Positions 1 to 8,289 of a stretch of DNA of 23,869 bases are shown here, one piece after another. Source of the DNA: an uncultured Prevotella sp. (GTDB lineage: Bacteria; Bacteroidota; Bacteroidia; Bacteroidales; Bacteroidaceae); assembly GCA_934219025.1 (NCBI GenBank), contig CAKQDG010000027.1, positions 1-23,869 on the forward strand. The letters are read 5' to 3'. Made by a program: the position numbers and the translations under genes. Every line of letters begins with the position of its first letter. Within the stretch, counting starts at the first letter, position 1. A model generated the notes under the pieces. That model had not been told where the DNA came from, made no database searches, and saw only the letters and a program-made list of their open reading frames with translations.

Positions 1-1
1 A

Positions 2-811
2 AGCGGAGAGAAGGCTTTCGGCTTCGACGTATGGGTGAAGTCTACCGACCAGCTCGACGTGCGTCGCCGCTATGAGCTGCACAAGGAGGCGTGCAGATTG
101 CGCGACGAACTGAACCGCCAGGGCAAGAAAGCGGAGGCTAATGCCGTGTTCGACACAAAGTCGTTTCATATCGACCACGGCCGCGGACTGGACTGCTACA
201 ACGTTGGGCCGAGTCTTGGTTGCGGCACCCCAGCCATAATGTTTGGCGACAGCATCGTGATGCCATGGTGCTACAAGGAATACCGGGTGATAGACAACGG
301 TCCGCTGCGTCTCACGTTCGACCTTGCTTACCCTATCGTGAACATCTTGGGCAGCGAGGTGACGGAACACAGGAGAATAACCCTTGACAAGGGAGCGCAT
401 TTCAACAAGATGACGGTGTGGTATGACGGACTGAAGGATAATGTTGATGTAGCCGGCGGCTTTGTGGTTCACGACGACAAACCGGGAAGTCTCCTCCTCG
501 GCAGAGACTATATCGCCTACAGCGACCCTACGGATGATGCCCGCAAGCACAACTTCGAGATTTACGTGGCAGTGGTATTCCCCGACGGGGCAGACAAGAC
601 GGCTTTTATTCCAGACCCTTACCACAGGAAACAGGGAATCACGGGAAATGCCGTGGGCGTGCGCCGCAGCGTAAAGGGCGGCGAGAAAGTGAGCTATTGG
701 TTCGGTGCATCGTGGTGCAAGAGCGGAACGCCCGACCAGGAAACGTGGCTCCGCCAAATCACCACCTTTATCAGCAACAGCAACAGTAGGTTGCTGACAA
801 AAGTTTTATAG
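2..811 (+). CDS. DUF4861 family protein, 5'-truncated by the window edge
   Basis: The reading frame is open from base 2 to a TAG at 809-811 and has no convincing start, so the gene begins left of the window; a GTG at 35 lies inside the continuous frame and is not a believable start. About 269 residues are visible. The stretch with HGRGLDCYNVG, then GDSIVMPWCYKEY, DNGPLRL and the 'R-x-I-T-L-D-x-G' strand is the pattern I associate with the DUF4861 family, secreted proteins of roughly 400 residues common in Bacteroidota pectin and rhamnogalacturonan loci. The catalytic activity of the family is not something I can read from sequence. The regulator gene follows 327 bp downstream on the same strand, which fits membership in a glycan-use locus. 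The family call is from pattern memory, not a search. Confidence 0.72.
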   Translation, partial: SGEKAFGFDVWVKSTDQLDVRRRYELHKEACRLRDELNRQGKKAEANAVFDTKSFHIDHGRGLDCYNVGPSLGCGTPAIMFGDSIVMPWCYKEYRVIDNGPLRLTFDLAYPIVNILGSEVTEHRRITLDKGAHFNKMTVWYDGLKDNVDVAGGFVVHDDKPGSLLLGRDYIAYSDPTDDARKHNFEIYVAVVFPDGADKTAFIPDPYHRKQGITGNAVGVRRSVKGGEKVSYWFGASWCKSGTPDQETWLRQITTFISNSNSRLLTKVL

Positions 812-1022
812 AAAAGTGTTCTAAATTTCCCCATCCCGAAATCTTAATTTTTCTTTAGCAAAAACAGACGGATTTCAAGAAGCAATGCTTTTCGGGGAGC
901 AAAGCATTGCTTCTCTCCTTGAAAAGCATTGCTTCTTCGGAAACGAAGAATTTGTATATACATTCTTTAACACTCCGACGGCAACACAGCGCCACGTTTT
1001 GAAGAAGTTTAGAACACTTTTC
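811..1022. repeat. Nested inverted-repeat element in the DUF4861-HTCS gap
   Basis: A perfect 15-bp inverted repeat (GAAAAGTGTTCTAAA at 811-825, complement at 1008-1022) encloses a second perfect 17-bp inverted repeat (877-893 with 921-937, core GAAGCAATGCTTTTC). The 27-nt loop of the inner hairpin holds a third AAGCATTGCTT copy (902-912). The left arm starts on the last base of the DUF4861 stop codon. Transcribed, this would fold into a long outer stem with an inner hairpin, and could serve as the transcript end of the DUF4861 gene. No flanking target duplication is visible, so a mobile origin is only a guess. A related palindrome lies at 14061-14101. Confidence 0.7.
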
Positions 1023-1084
1023 CGTTTGCCGTGCAGAGAAAGCCATGAGAATACGGAAAAACACAGCAAAGTATCGGTAAATCA

Positions 1085-1116
1085 TTTGCCGATTATCAAA
1101 ATATTTGTAATTTTGC
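1085..1116 (+). promoter_or_regulatory. Promoter of the HTCS gene
   Basis: TTTG at 1085-1088 and TAATTTTGC at 1108-1116 match the Bacteroidota -33 (TTTG) and -7 (TAnnTTTG) elements with a 19-nt gap. Transcription would start near 1122, giving a short leader before the ATG at 1139. The bases 1111-1126 (TTTTGCAAGCGAAAAC) recur exactly at the GH35 promoter. Confidence 0.7.
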
Positions 1117-1138
1117 AAGCGAAAACATAAATATACCT

Positions 1139-4100
1139 ATGAAAGCTGGCAACAAGTCATCAATGACCATAAGCAAAAATTTACTGACACTAATTGTCGC
1201 ATTAACCATCAGTCTGCATATCCATTCCATACCGTATAGCTTGAGAGTGTTGAATACTGTGTTTCCCTCAGCCTCGATAGAGCAAAAGTGTATGCTTATC
1301 GACAGCCAAGGACTGATATGGCTCGGCACGAACTCCGGTGTCAAGTCGTACGACGGCTATCGCTTCAACACCTTCCGCAGCGATGCCCAGTCGCCCAATA
1401 TCCTGCCTAACAACCAGGTGCTTTCGATGACGGAAGACCACAACAACTGCCTGTGGATAGGAACGCGAAACGGGCTGGTGTGTATGGACAAAAAACTCGG
1501 AAACTTCACCGCATATCATCTGAAAGGCGACAACCAGCGAGAGATTTACACCCTGTTCACTTCGAAAGACGGCAACGTGTGGATAGGCACCGATGAGGGT
1601 ATCACTATTGTAAATTCAGCAACGCGCTCCTTCCATCAGCTTTCGGGCAAGAACATCACGGTTGTAGAACCCAACGGAAGACGACACCCGTTGGGCAGTA
1701 TAAACGTAAAGGCGTTTGTTGAAGACAAAGACGGCTCCATATACATCGGTACCTGGAACGACGGATACTACCGACTGGACAGGAAAAGGCATCTGATGTA
1801 CAAGTTTGCAATAAACAACAGCAAAAGCGACAGCAAGACTGGCGCATTCAATATGATACTCGACCCTAAAGGCCGGCTTTGGATAAGTACATGGGGCGAC
1901 GGAATAAAAGTGGCAACAAATCCGCGCAGCCAGAAGAATCCGGGAATAATAAGCCTATATAGCGGTAAAAAGGAAAATGCAATAAACTACAAATTGCTCT
2001 ATGACCCAATGACAAACTCTGTATGGACTTGCTCTCGATACGGAGTGGGCATTGCAGACTGCAACGACATTAGCCGAGGTTTTACATATTATAATTCGAT
2101 TGGAAACTTCGAAAAATATAATATAGAAAACACGACGGACATCTGCACCGACAGACGTGGAAACATCTGGGTGCAGTGTATAAACAACGGACTGTACCAC
2201 ATCAATACCAAAGCTTCACTTTTCAGTCTCATTCCCGTAATCCCCGACAACAGTCTGAGTGACAGACTGAAATCGATATACTCTGCCGACGGCAATAACT
2301 TTTGGATCTCGCTTGCACCATGCGGAATAGCAACCTACAACAGACTGACAGGCAGGACAATGCTTAACTCTGAAATACCTGCAATGGCCAACATTCCGTA
2401 TGATGTGCTGAACACGCATTTTTCGTCTATCGTGCGCTGCGGTAACGGAGAACTTTGGATGGCAAGCAACGGTCACGGCATTATTACCGTAAAAGAAGGA
2501 AAGGCTGAACTGCGCAATTCTCGCAACTGCAAGTATGTGAAAGACAATTTTGTAAAGGCATTGAAGCGCACCCGAAAAGGAGTGATGTTCATTGGCGAAC
2601 GCCACCATCTGAGCTATCTCCTGCCTTCAGGACAGAGCCACACGATATGCGGTGACGTAGACGTGGTGGGCATCAGCGAAGACCACAAAGGCAACGTGTG
2701 GGTGGCTACCGAGAACAAGGGAATAATAAGAATCTCGGGCAACCTTGGCAATCCGCGCTCTCTGAAATACACATATTTCTGTCCGCAGAACGGCAACTAC
2801 TCCGTGAACGACGCCATATACTGCAAGGAAGACTCACGCCACCGCCTGTGGGCAATATCAAACAGCGGCGGACTGTTCTTGCTCGAAAACGGCAAGTTTA
2901 ATAATTTCAACGACGAGCTGCAGTGGGACATCGAACGCGTGTTCTCAATCGTGGAAGACAATCTGCATCGCCTGTGGCTCACCACCGACAATGCCCTCGT
3001 GTGCCTGACATACAATGGCAAGGGAAAGGCACAGTATGCCACCTACACCAACGAGAACGGACTGGGCAAAGTGTCGTTCATGGCAAGCTCTTGCTTGAAA
3101 TGGGGCGACAACGTGTACTTCGGTTCGGGGAAAAACCTTATAACATTCAACACACGCTATGTGAACGGCAAGGAAATGTCGCCGGTAAGAAGCATCATCG
3201 TTACCGACCTGATTATCGACGACAGGAGATACTCTGAACTTGACTCCATCATGCGCCGCAAGCTCGGCAAATACACTCCGCAGTATCTCAAAAAAATCAC
3301 AATACCGGCATCGGTAAACAAATTCTCTGTGGAGTTTGCCCTTCTGAGCTATGTCAATACATCGGAATGTAAATATGCCTATAAACTCGAAGGCTACGAC
3401 AAAGACTGGCATTATGTAGACGCCGACCTGCGCCAGGCCACTTTCGAGAACATACCTTCTGGCAGTTACAAACTGCGCATAAAGGCTGCCGACAGCTTTG
3501 GGCGATGGACGGAAATGCAATACGCCATAAGCATCCGTGTGTTGCCCCCGTGGTATGCATCATGGGGAGCATACATCCTGTATGTGCTCATGCTCATAGG
3601 CGGCGTTTACCTCTCAATATTGTGGTATCGCGAGCGGCTGCGCACAAAAAACCGTTTGCAGATGCAGGTGGTGTTCACCAATATCACCCACGAACTGCTC
3701 ACGCCACTCACCGTAATCTCGGCGTCAGCCGACAGCATAGGTCATGACCATCCCGATATGCAGACCCACGTGTCGCTCATTCACAACAATATCAACCGGC
3801 TTACCCGTATGCTGCGCCAGATTCTCGAAGTGAGAAAGGCGCAGGCTGGCAAACTGAAGCTGCAGGTGGGTGAGGGCTGTCTCGGCGACTTCTGCAAGGA
3901 GGCATGTATGAGCCTCGTGCCGATATTCTCGCAAAAGGAACTCACCTTCAACCAGAATATAACCTGCATAGGAGAGAAGGCATGGTTTGACAGCGACAAG
4001 GTGGAAAAGATACTCTACAACCTGCTGAGCAACGCCGTGAAATACTCCAACAACGGTGGACACGTGGATGTTAGCGTGGCTATATCCGGCAACACGGCAG

Positions 4101-5218
4101 AGATAAAGGTGGCCGACAACGGTATCGGCATGTCGAAAGAGAAACTGAAACACCTATACAACCGATTCCTCGACGGCGACTACCGCAAGATGAACGTGAT
4201 GGGCACAGGCATCGGACTCTCGCTCGTGAACGACCTCGTGAACCTGCACCACGGCAAGATAACATGCCACAGCGTGGTGGGCGAGGGCACCACGTTCACC
4301 GTGACCTTCCCAATCGACAAAGACAGCTACTCGGAAGAGGAAATATCAAAGACACCAATGATTGTAGCACAAGGGGCTGAGCTAAACACGCCGATGGATG
4401 AGGCTGACCTTGAGACAACTACCGAAAAAGCCGAGAAGAATGGCGAGAAAGACTACACCATTCTCGTGGTGGAGGACAATACCGAACTGCTCACGCTGAT
4501 GAAGAACATCCTGTCGGGCCACTTCAATGTGAAGACCGCCGTGAACGGTGAGAAGGCACAGCGCATAATAGAAAAAACGGCGCTCGACGTGGTGGTAACG
4601 GATGTTATGATGCCTGTGATGAACGGCATAGAACTGACGAAATGGATAAAGCAAAACGATGATTACTCGCAGTTGCCCGTGATTATGCTCACGGCAAAAA
4701 CACAAGACGACGACCGCAACGAGGGATATAAAGTGGGAGCCGACGAGTATATCACCAAGCCGTTCAACCTAAGCGACCTGCTGATAAGAATTGAGAACAT
4801 TATCGCCAACCGCGAGAGAGTGCGCCGCAAGTTTGAAACACAGACCGACTATAACGTGGAGGAACAGCATTACAGCAGTCCCGACAAAATATTCATAGAG
4901 AGCGTCATAGCCAAGATTATGGAGCATATCCTCGACAGCGACTACGGGCGCGAACAGCTCGCTGCCGACCTCTGCATCAGCAGTTCGTCGCTCTACAATA
5001 AGCTGCGCGCCATAACAGGACAGAACATCACCAGCTTTATCACCAGCATCCGCCTGAAAGAGGCTTGCCGAATACTGAGAGCAGAACCTGCGATAAGGGT
5101 CAGCGAACTGTCTTACCGTGTGGGATTCTCCACACCGCGGTATTTCTCGCAATGCTTCAAAAAGGAATTCGGAATGCTCGTCAAGGAATATGTGGAGAAG
5201 AACATTACCACCAATTAA
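1139..5218 (+). CDS. Hybrid two-component system regulator (HTCS): sensor kinase, receiver and AraC-type DNA-binding domain in one protein
   Basis: A 1359-residue inner-membrane sensor and regulator of a polysaccharide utilisation locus. The order is: signal or anchor segment (about 10-30); a large periplasmic sensor made of repeated Reg_prop blades with 'G-x-I-W-I-G-T' motifs (about 45-735); a Y_Y_Y domain (about 740-800); a transmembrane helix (about 807-829); a HisKA domain with phospho-acceptor His851 in THELLTPLT; an ATPase domain with N-box Asn965 and G-boxes DNGIGM and GTGIGL; a receiver with Glu1112/Asp1113, phospho-acceptor Asp1155 and Lys1207; and a C-terminal AraC helix-turn-helix (about 1255-1350). 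All key residues are present, so it should be active. In this family, binding of an oligosaccharide by the propeller activates neighbouring glycan genes. The GH35, GH43-like and GH97 genes beside it are the expected targets. The ATG at 1139 suits the promoter; Met9 is an alternative start. Confidence 0.96.
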   Translation: MKAGNKSSMTISKNLLTLIVALTISLHIHSIPYSLRVLNTVFPSASIEQKCMLIDSQGLIWLGTNSGVKSYDGYRFNTFRSDAQSPNILPNNQVLSMTEDHNNCLWIGTRNGLVCMDKKLGNFTAYHLKGDNQREIYTLFTSKDGNVWIGTDEGITIVNSATRSFHQLSGKNITVVEPNGRRHPLGSINVKAFVEDKDGSIYIGTWNDGYYRLDRKRHLMYKFAINNSKSDSKTGAFNMILDPKGRLWISTWGDGIKVATNPRSQKNPGIISLYSGKKENAINYKLLYDPMTNSVWTCSRYGVGIADCNDISRGFTYYNSIGNFEKYNIENTTDICTDRRGNIWVQCINNGLYHINTKASLFSLIPVIPDNSLSDRLKSIYSADGNNFWISLAPCGIATYNRLTGRTMLNSEIPAMANIPYDVLNTHFSSIVRCGNGELWMASNGHGIITVKEGKAELRNSRNCKYVKDNFVKALKRTRKGVMFIGERHHLSYLLPSGQSHTICGDVDVVGISEDHKGNVWVATENKGIIRISGNLGNPRSLKYTYFCPQNGNYSVNDAIYCKEDSRHRLWAISNSGGLFLLENGKFNNFNDELQWDIERVFSIVEDNLHRLWLTTDNALVCLTYNGKGKAQYATYTNENGLGKVSFMASSCLKWGDNVYFGSGKNLITFNTRYVNGKEMSPVRSIIVTDLIIDDRRYSELDSIMRRKLGKYTPQYLKKITIPASVNKFSVEFALLSYVNTSECKYAYKLEGYDKDWHYVDADLRQATFENIPSGSYKLRIKAADSFGRWTEMQYAISIRVLPPWYASWGAYILYVLMLIGGVYLSILWYRERLRTKNRLQMQVVFTNITHELLTPLTVISASADSIGHDHPDMQTHVSLIHNNINRLTRMLRQILEVRKAQAGKLKLQVGEGCLGDFCKEACMSLVPIFSQKELTFNQNITCIGEKAWFDSDKVEKILYNLLSNAVKYSNNGGHVDVSVAISGNTAEIKVADNGIGMSKEKLKHLYNRFLDGDYRKMNVMGTGIGLSLVNDLVNLHHGKITCHSVVGEGTTFTVTFPIDKDSYSEEEISKTPMIVAQGAELNTPMDEADLETTTEKAEKNGEKDYTILVVEDNTELLTLMKNILSGHFNVKTAVNGEKAQRIIEKTALDVVVTDVMMPVMNGIELTKWIKQNDDYSQLPVIMLTAKTQDDDRNEGYKVGADEYITKPFNLSDLLIRIENIIANRERVRRKFETQTDYNVEEQHYSSPDKIFIESVIAKIMEHILDSDYGREQLAADLCISSSSLYNKLRAITGQNITSFITSIRLKEACRILRAEPAIRVSELSYRVGFSTPRYFSQCFKKEFGMLVKEYVEKNITTN

Positions 5219-5243
5219 CCTGTTTTTTTTATTCATAGTCAAA

Positions 5244-5278
5244 ATAGTGTGAGGGCTGATTTCCAGCCCTCACACTAT
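5244..5278 (+). terminator. Strong hairpin after the HTCS gene
   Basis: A perfect 15-bp stem, ATAGTGTGAGGGCTG (5244-5258) with its complement at 5264-5278, and a 5-nt loop, beginning 26 bp after the stop codon. It is probably the transcript end of the HTCS gene. There is no T-run directly after it; a run of eight T lies upstream at 5223-5230 instead. The 3' arm can alternatively pair with 5325-5340. Confidence 0.6.
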
Positions 5279-5532
5279 CCCTCACCAATACATGCCGCTG
5301 TGTATCAACGCATTATCATTAAAAGGTGAGGGTGTGAGGGTAAAAACACCGAAAATGATTTTTCTTTTTATTTCGCACAAAACACACAAAAAACATCCGT
5401 TTTCAAAGAACTTTGCTTGGCAAAAAAAATAGGATATTATCATTATCGTTCATAGATGAACACAAATCGTTCGAATAATGATTTTTGTACATCGTTTAAC
5501 GATAATAGAACCATCTTTTTTCCTTTTCATAA

Positions 5533-5541
5533 TACTTTTGC
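5533..5541 (+). promoter_or_regulatory. -7 element of the GH35 promoter
   Basis: TACTTTTGC matches the Bacteroidota -7 consensus TAnnTTTG and lies 27 bp before the ATG at 5569. I see no good TTTG at -33, which fits a promoter needing an activator such as the HTCS. The 16 bases at 5536-5551 are identical to 1111-1126 at the HTCS promoter, and both leaders end in ACCTATG at the start codon. Confidence 0.62.
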
Positions 5542-5568
5542 AAGCGAAAACGAAAAAACGATGAACCT

Positions 5569-7908
5569 ATGACACGTACAATTAAACCTCTTTTAATGCT
5601 TGCAACAGCACTCGCACTCATGGCAATGCCGATGACTGCCGAGGCAAAGGGGGGAACATTCAAGGCCGGCAACAAGACTTTCCTCTTGAACGGGAAACCT
5701 TTTGTTGTAAAAGCCGCCGAACTTCACTATCCGCGCATTCCCCGGCAATATTGGGAACACCGCATAAAGATGTGCAAGGCTCTCGGCATGAACACAATAT
5801 GCCTGTACGTGTTTTGGAACATACATGAACCGGAGGAGAACAAGTTTGACTTCACAGGGCAGAACGACGTAGCAGCTTTCTGCCGGCTGGCACAGAAAAA
5901 CGGCATGTATGTAATCGTGAGGCCAGGACCTTATGTGTGTGCCGAATGGGAAATGGGCGGACTGCCTTGGTGGTTGCTCAAGAAAAAAGACATACGGCTG
6001 AGAGAGCAAGACCCGTATTTCATGAACAGAGTGGCGCTTTTCGAAAGCAAAGTGGCACAACAGCTCGCTCCACTCACGATTAAAAACGGTGGACCGGTGA
6101 TAATGGTTCAGGTGGAGAACGAATACGGGAGCTACGGAGAGAACAAACCCTATGTAAGCGAAATCCGCGATACGCTACGCAAATACTGGGGCAACGACGT
6201 AACGCTCTTCCAGTGTGACTGGAACTCAAACTTTGAGAAGAACGGACTCGACGATCTTGTTTGGACGATGAACTTCGGAACAGGAGCAAACATCGACAAT
6301 CAGTTTCGACGCTTGAGAGAACTCCGACCGGAGGCTCCGCTGATGTGCTCGGAATTCTGGAGCGGATGGTTCGACAAATGGGGTGCACGACACGAAACAC
6401 GCCCGGCTAAGGATATGGTGGAAGGAATCGACGAGATGCTCTCGAAAGGAATTTCCTTCTCGCTATATATGACGCACGGAGGAACAAGCTTTGGACACTG
6501 GGCCGGAGCTAACTCACCGGGATTCGCTCCCGACGTGACGTCTTATGACTATGACGCCCCTATCGGCGAATATGGTCAGGCAACGGAGAAATACTGGTTG
6601 CTTCGCAAAACACTGCAGAAGTATTCCGACACAAAGCTGCCGGATGCGCCAAAGGCTCCAATGCCATTGATAACAATTCCCGAGTTCAAACTCACATTCG
6701 CCGCTCCGATATATTGCGGAGCCGACAGCATGGCAACAGGCAGTAAGCCATTGTCGTTTGAAGACATGAACATGGGCTGGGGATCGATGATATACAACAC
6801 AACTCTGCCGGAGATTAAATGCGGAAGCATGCTGACTGTAAACGGGCATGACTTCGTGCAGGTGTTTATCGACGGCAAGTACATCGGCAAGATAGACCGT
6901 GTGAAAAACGAACGTTCGCTTGCTATGCCGGCAACGACGAAAGGTCAGACCCTCACCGTCCTCGTGGAGGGAATGGGCAGGATAAACTTCGGAAGGGCGA
7001 TAAAGGACTACAAGGGACTGCTCGGCGACGTTACCCTTTCTGCCGATATCGACGGCGACGAGGTTACATGGAACTTGAAAAACTGGCGCATGCGCTCCAT
7101 ACCAGACGATTATGCCACGGCTGTAAAGGCAATGACTACGCCACACAACGATATCTGGACGCCCGACATGACGCCACAGGGGATTGGATATTACAGGGCA
7201 ACATTCACTCTCGCTAAAGTGGGAGATACTTTCCTCAATATGGAGAACTGGGGTAAAGGACAGGTATATGTAAACGGCCACGCCCTCGGACGCTTCTGGT
7301 CTGTAGGTCCGCAGCAGACGCTCTATTGTCCTGGCTGCTGGCTCAAGAAGGGGAAAAACGAGATTGTGGTGCTCGATGTGGTGGGCACGAAGAACCCGGT
7401 GGTTTGGGGACAGAACAAACCGGAACTCGACAAACTGCAACTTGAGAAGAGCAACAAGCATAACAATATCGGCGACAAGCCCGACTTAAATTCTGCCACT
7501 CCCGTGGCTCAAGGCAAGACAACGGATGGCAACGGATGGCAGACGATAGATTTTGGCAAAACGGCAAAAGGCCGCTACCTCGCCTTGCAGTGTGGCGATA
7601 CACACGATGGCGAACCACTCGCCATAGCAGAGCTATATCTCGTGGATGCCGACGGAAAGCGCATCGGTAGAGAACAGTGGCAGGTGAAGTATGCCGACAG
7701 CGAGAATGAACTTGGCAACCATACGGGCGACAAGGCGTTCGACTTGCAGGAGTCTACCTACTGGCAGACAGAGAAGGCGGCCGACTTCCCTCACTTGATA
7801 GTGATTGACCTTGGGGCAGAACAGCAAGTGAAAGCTCTTGAATACTTGCCCCGGATGGAGCAAAGCGCTCCGGGAAGCATGAAGAGCTACAAGATTTATG
7901 TTTACTGA
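5569..7908 (+). CDS. GH35 beta-galactosidase with C-terminal discoidin-like domain
   Basis: A 779-residue exported glycoside hydrolase. Residues 1-26 form a signal peptide ending in AEA. The (beta/alpha)8 GH35 catalytic domain spans about 30-350 and carries the family signatures HYPRIPRQYWEHRI near the N-terminus, GGPVIMVQVENEYGSYG with the expected acid/base Glu185, and CSEFWSGWFDKWG with the expected nucleophile Glu262. Beta-sandwich domains follow (about 390-610), and residues about 640-779 resemble an F5/8 type C (discoidin) carbohydrate-binding module ending in SYKIYVY. GH35 enzymes remove terminal beta-linked galactose from glycans with retention of configuration. The length is normal for the Bacteroidota form, which acts in the periplasm or at the cell surface. 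Its position next to the HTCS suggests induction by a galactose-containing polysaccharide; the exact linkage cannot be read from sequence. Confidence 0.95.
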   Translation: MTRTIKPLLMLATALALMAMPMTAEAKGGTFKAGNKTFLLNGKPFVVKAAELHYPRIPRQYWEHRIKMCKALGMNTICLYVFWNIHEPEENKFDFTGQNDVAAFCRLAQKNGMYVIVRPGPYVCAEWEMGGLPWWLLKKKDIRLREQDPYFMNRVALFESKVAQQLAPLTIKNGGPVIMVQVENEYGSYGENKPYVSEIRDTLRKYWGNDVTLFQCDWNSNFEKNGLDDLVWTMNFGTGANIDNQFRRLRELRPEAPLMCSEFWSGWFDKWGARHETRPAKDMVEGIDEMLSKGISFSLYMTHGGTSFGHWAGANSPGFAPDVTSYDYDAPIGEYGQATEKYWLLRKTLQKYSDTKLPDAPKAPMPLITIPEFKLTFAAPIYCGADSMATGSKPLSFEDMNMGWGSMIYNTTLPEIKCGSMLTVNGHDFVQVFIDGKYIGKIDRVKNERSLAMPATTKGQTLTVLVEGMGRINFGRAIKDYKGLLGDVTLSADIDGDEVTWNLKNWRMRSIPDDYATAVKAMTTPHNDIWTPDMTPQGIGYYRATFTLAKVGDTFLNMENWGKGQVYVNGHALGRFWSVGPQQTLYCPGCWLKKGKNEIVVLDVVGTKNPVVWGQNKPELDKLQLEKSNKHNNIGDKPDLNSATPVAQGKTTDGNGWQTIDFGKTAKGRYLALQCGDTHDGEPLAIAELYLVDADGKRIGREQWQVKYADSENELGNHTGDKAFDLQESTYWQTEKAADFPHLIVIDLGAEQQVKALEYLPRMEQSAPGSMKSYKIYVY

Positions 7909-8154
7909 TGCTTTAAGGAGAAAGGTTTTGATTAAAAAGATATATTAAAAAGATGATACTGCTTTTATTTTCAATAGGGATTGAAATAGATTTTGTTTTT
8001 AGGTTTTAAATTAAAAAGACCAGTTTGACATTATTATAGGTATATTAGTAGTTTGGTATTGATTAGCAGGATAATTTTGAAAAGAAGACATTAAGTTTGC
8101 AATGTTTTGATTGGTATTGGTTTTAAGGGTAAAAAATTCAGGATTGTATAATAG

Positions 8155-8178
8155 ATGAGTCTGCGGGAGCAGGCTCAT
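8155..8178 (+). terminator. Terminator-like hairpin with GGGA tetraloop
   Basis: ATGAGTCTGC (8155-8164) pairs with GCAGGCTCAT (8169-8178) over 10 bp including one G-U pair, closed by a GNRA-type loop GGGA and followed by TTTGTGCTTTT. It is 247 bp past the GH35 stop codon, so it may end that transcript late or belong to a long 3' untranslated region. Confidence 0.55.
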
Positions 8179-8245
8179 TTGTGCTTTTAAACGATTTTCA
8201 TACTTTTTGTGACGATAATGCAACATACGGAAGCGAGGAAAACAA

Positions 8246-8254
8246 TACTTTTGT
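8246..8254 (+). promoter_or_regulatory. -7 element of the GH43-like gene
   Basis: TACTTTTGT fits TAnnTTTG and lies 35 bp before the ATG at 8290. No TTTG is seen at the right distance upstream (the nearest is 36 nt away), so the promoter may be activator-dependent. Confidence 0.5.
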
Positions 8255-8289
8255 ATGCTTAAACTATAAAACCATTAATATCGGAAACA

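Larger units (their letters stand above)
5219..5568. other. 350-bp intergenic region between HTCS and GH35 with several palindromes
   Basis: No gene is seen here. Besides the hairpin at 5244-5278 it holds an alternative pairing (5267-5274 with 5333-5340, and 5279-5286 with 5325-5332), a hyphenated palindrome GTTCAT-AG-ATGAAC at 5448-5461, and a 9-bp inverted repeat ATTATCGTT (5442-5450) / AACGATAAT (5498-5506). The last two sit 30-90 bp upstream of the GH35 -7 box and are candidate operator sequences for the adjacent HTCS; that link is inferred only from position. Confidence 0.5.
7909..8289. other. 381-bp AT-rich intergenic region between GH35 and GH43-like genes
   Basis: No gene is supported here: short frames on both strands lack family features and start signals. 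The region is strongly AT-rich until about 8155. It then contains a terminator-like hairpin (8155-8178) and a promoter -7 element (8246-8254). Confidence 0.5.

Noticed and set aside
811..1022. Complete miniature transposable element
   Set aside because: Terminal repeats are present but no target-site duplication flanks them and no transposase gene is in the window, so only 'repeat element' is supported.
885..1130. 81-codon frame in the gap before the HTCS gene
   Set aside because: It is made largely of the inverted-repeat element and overlaps the HTCS promoter.
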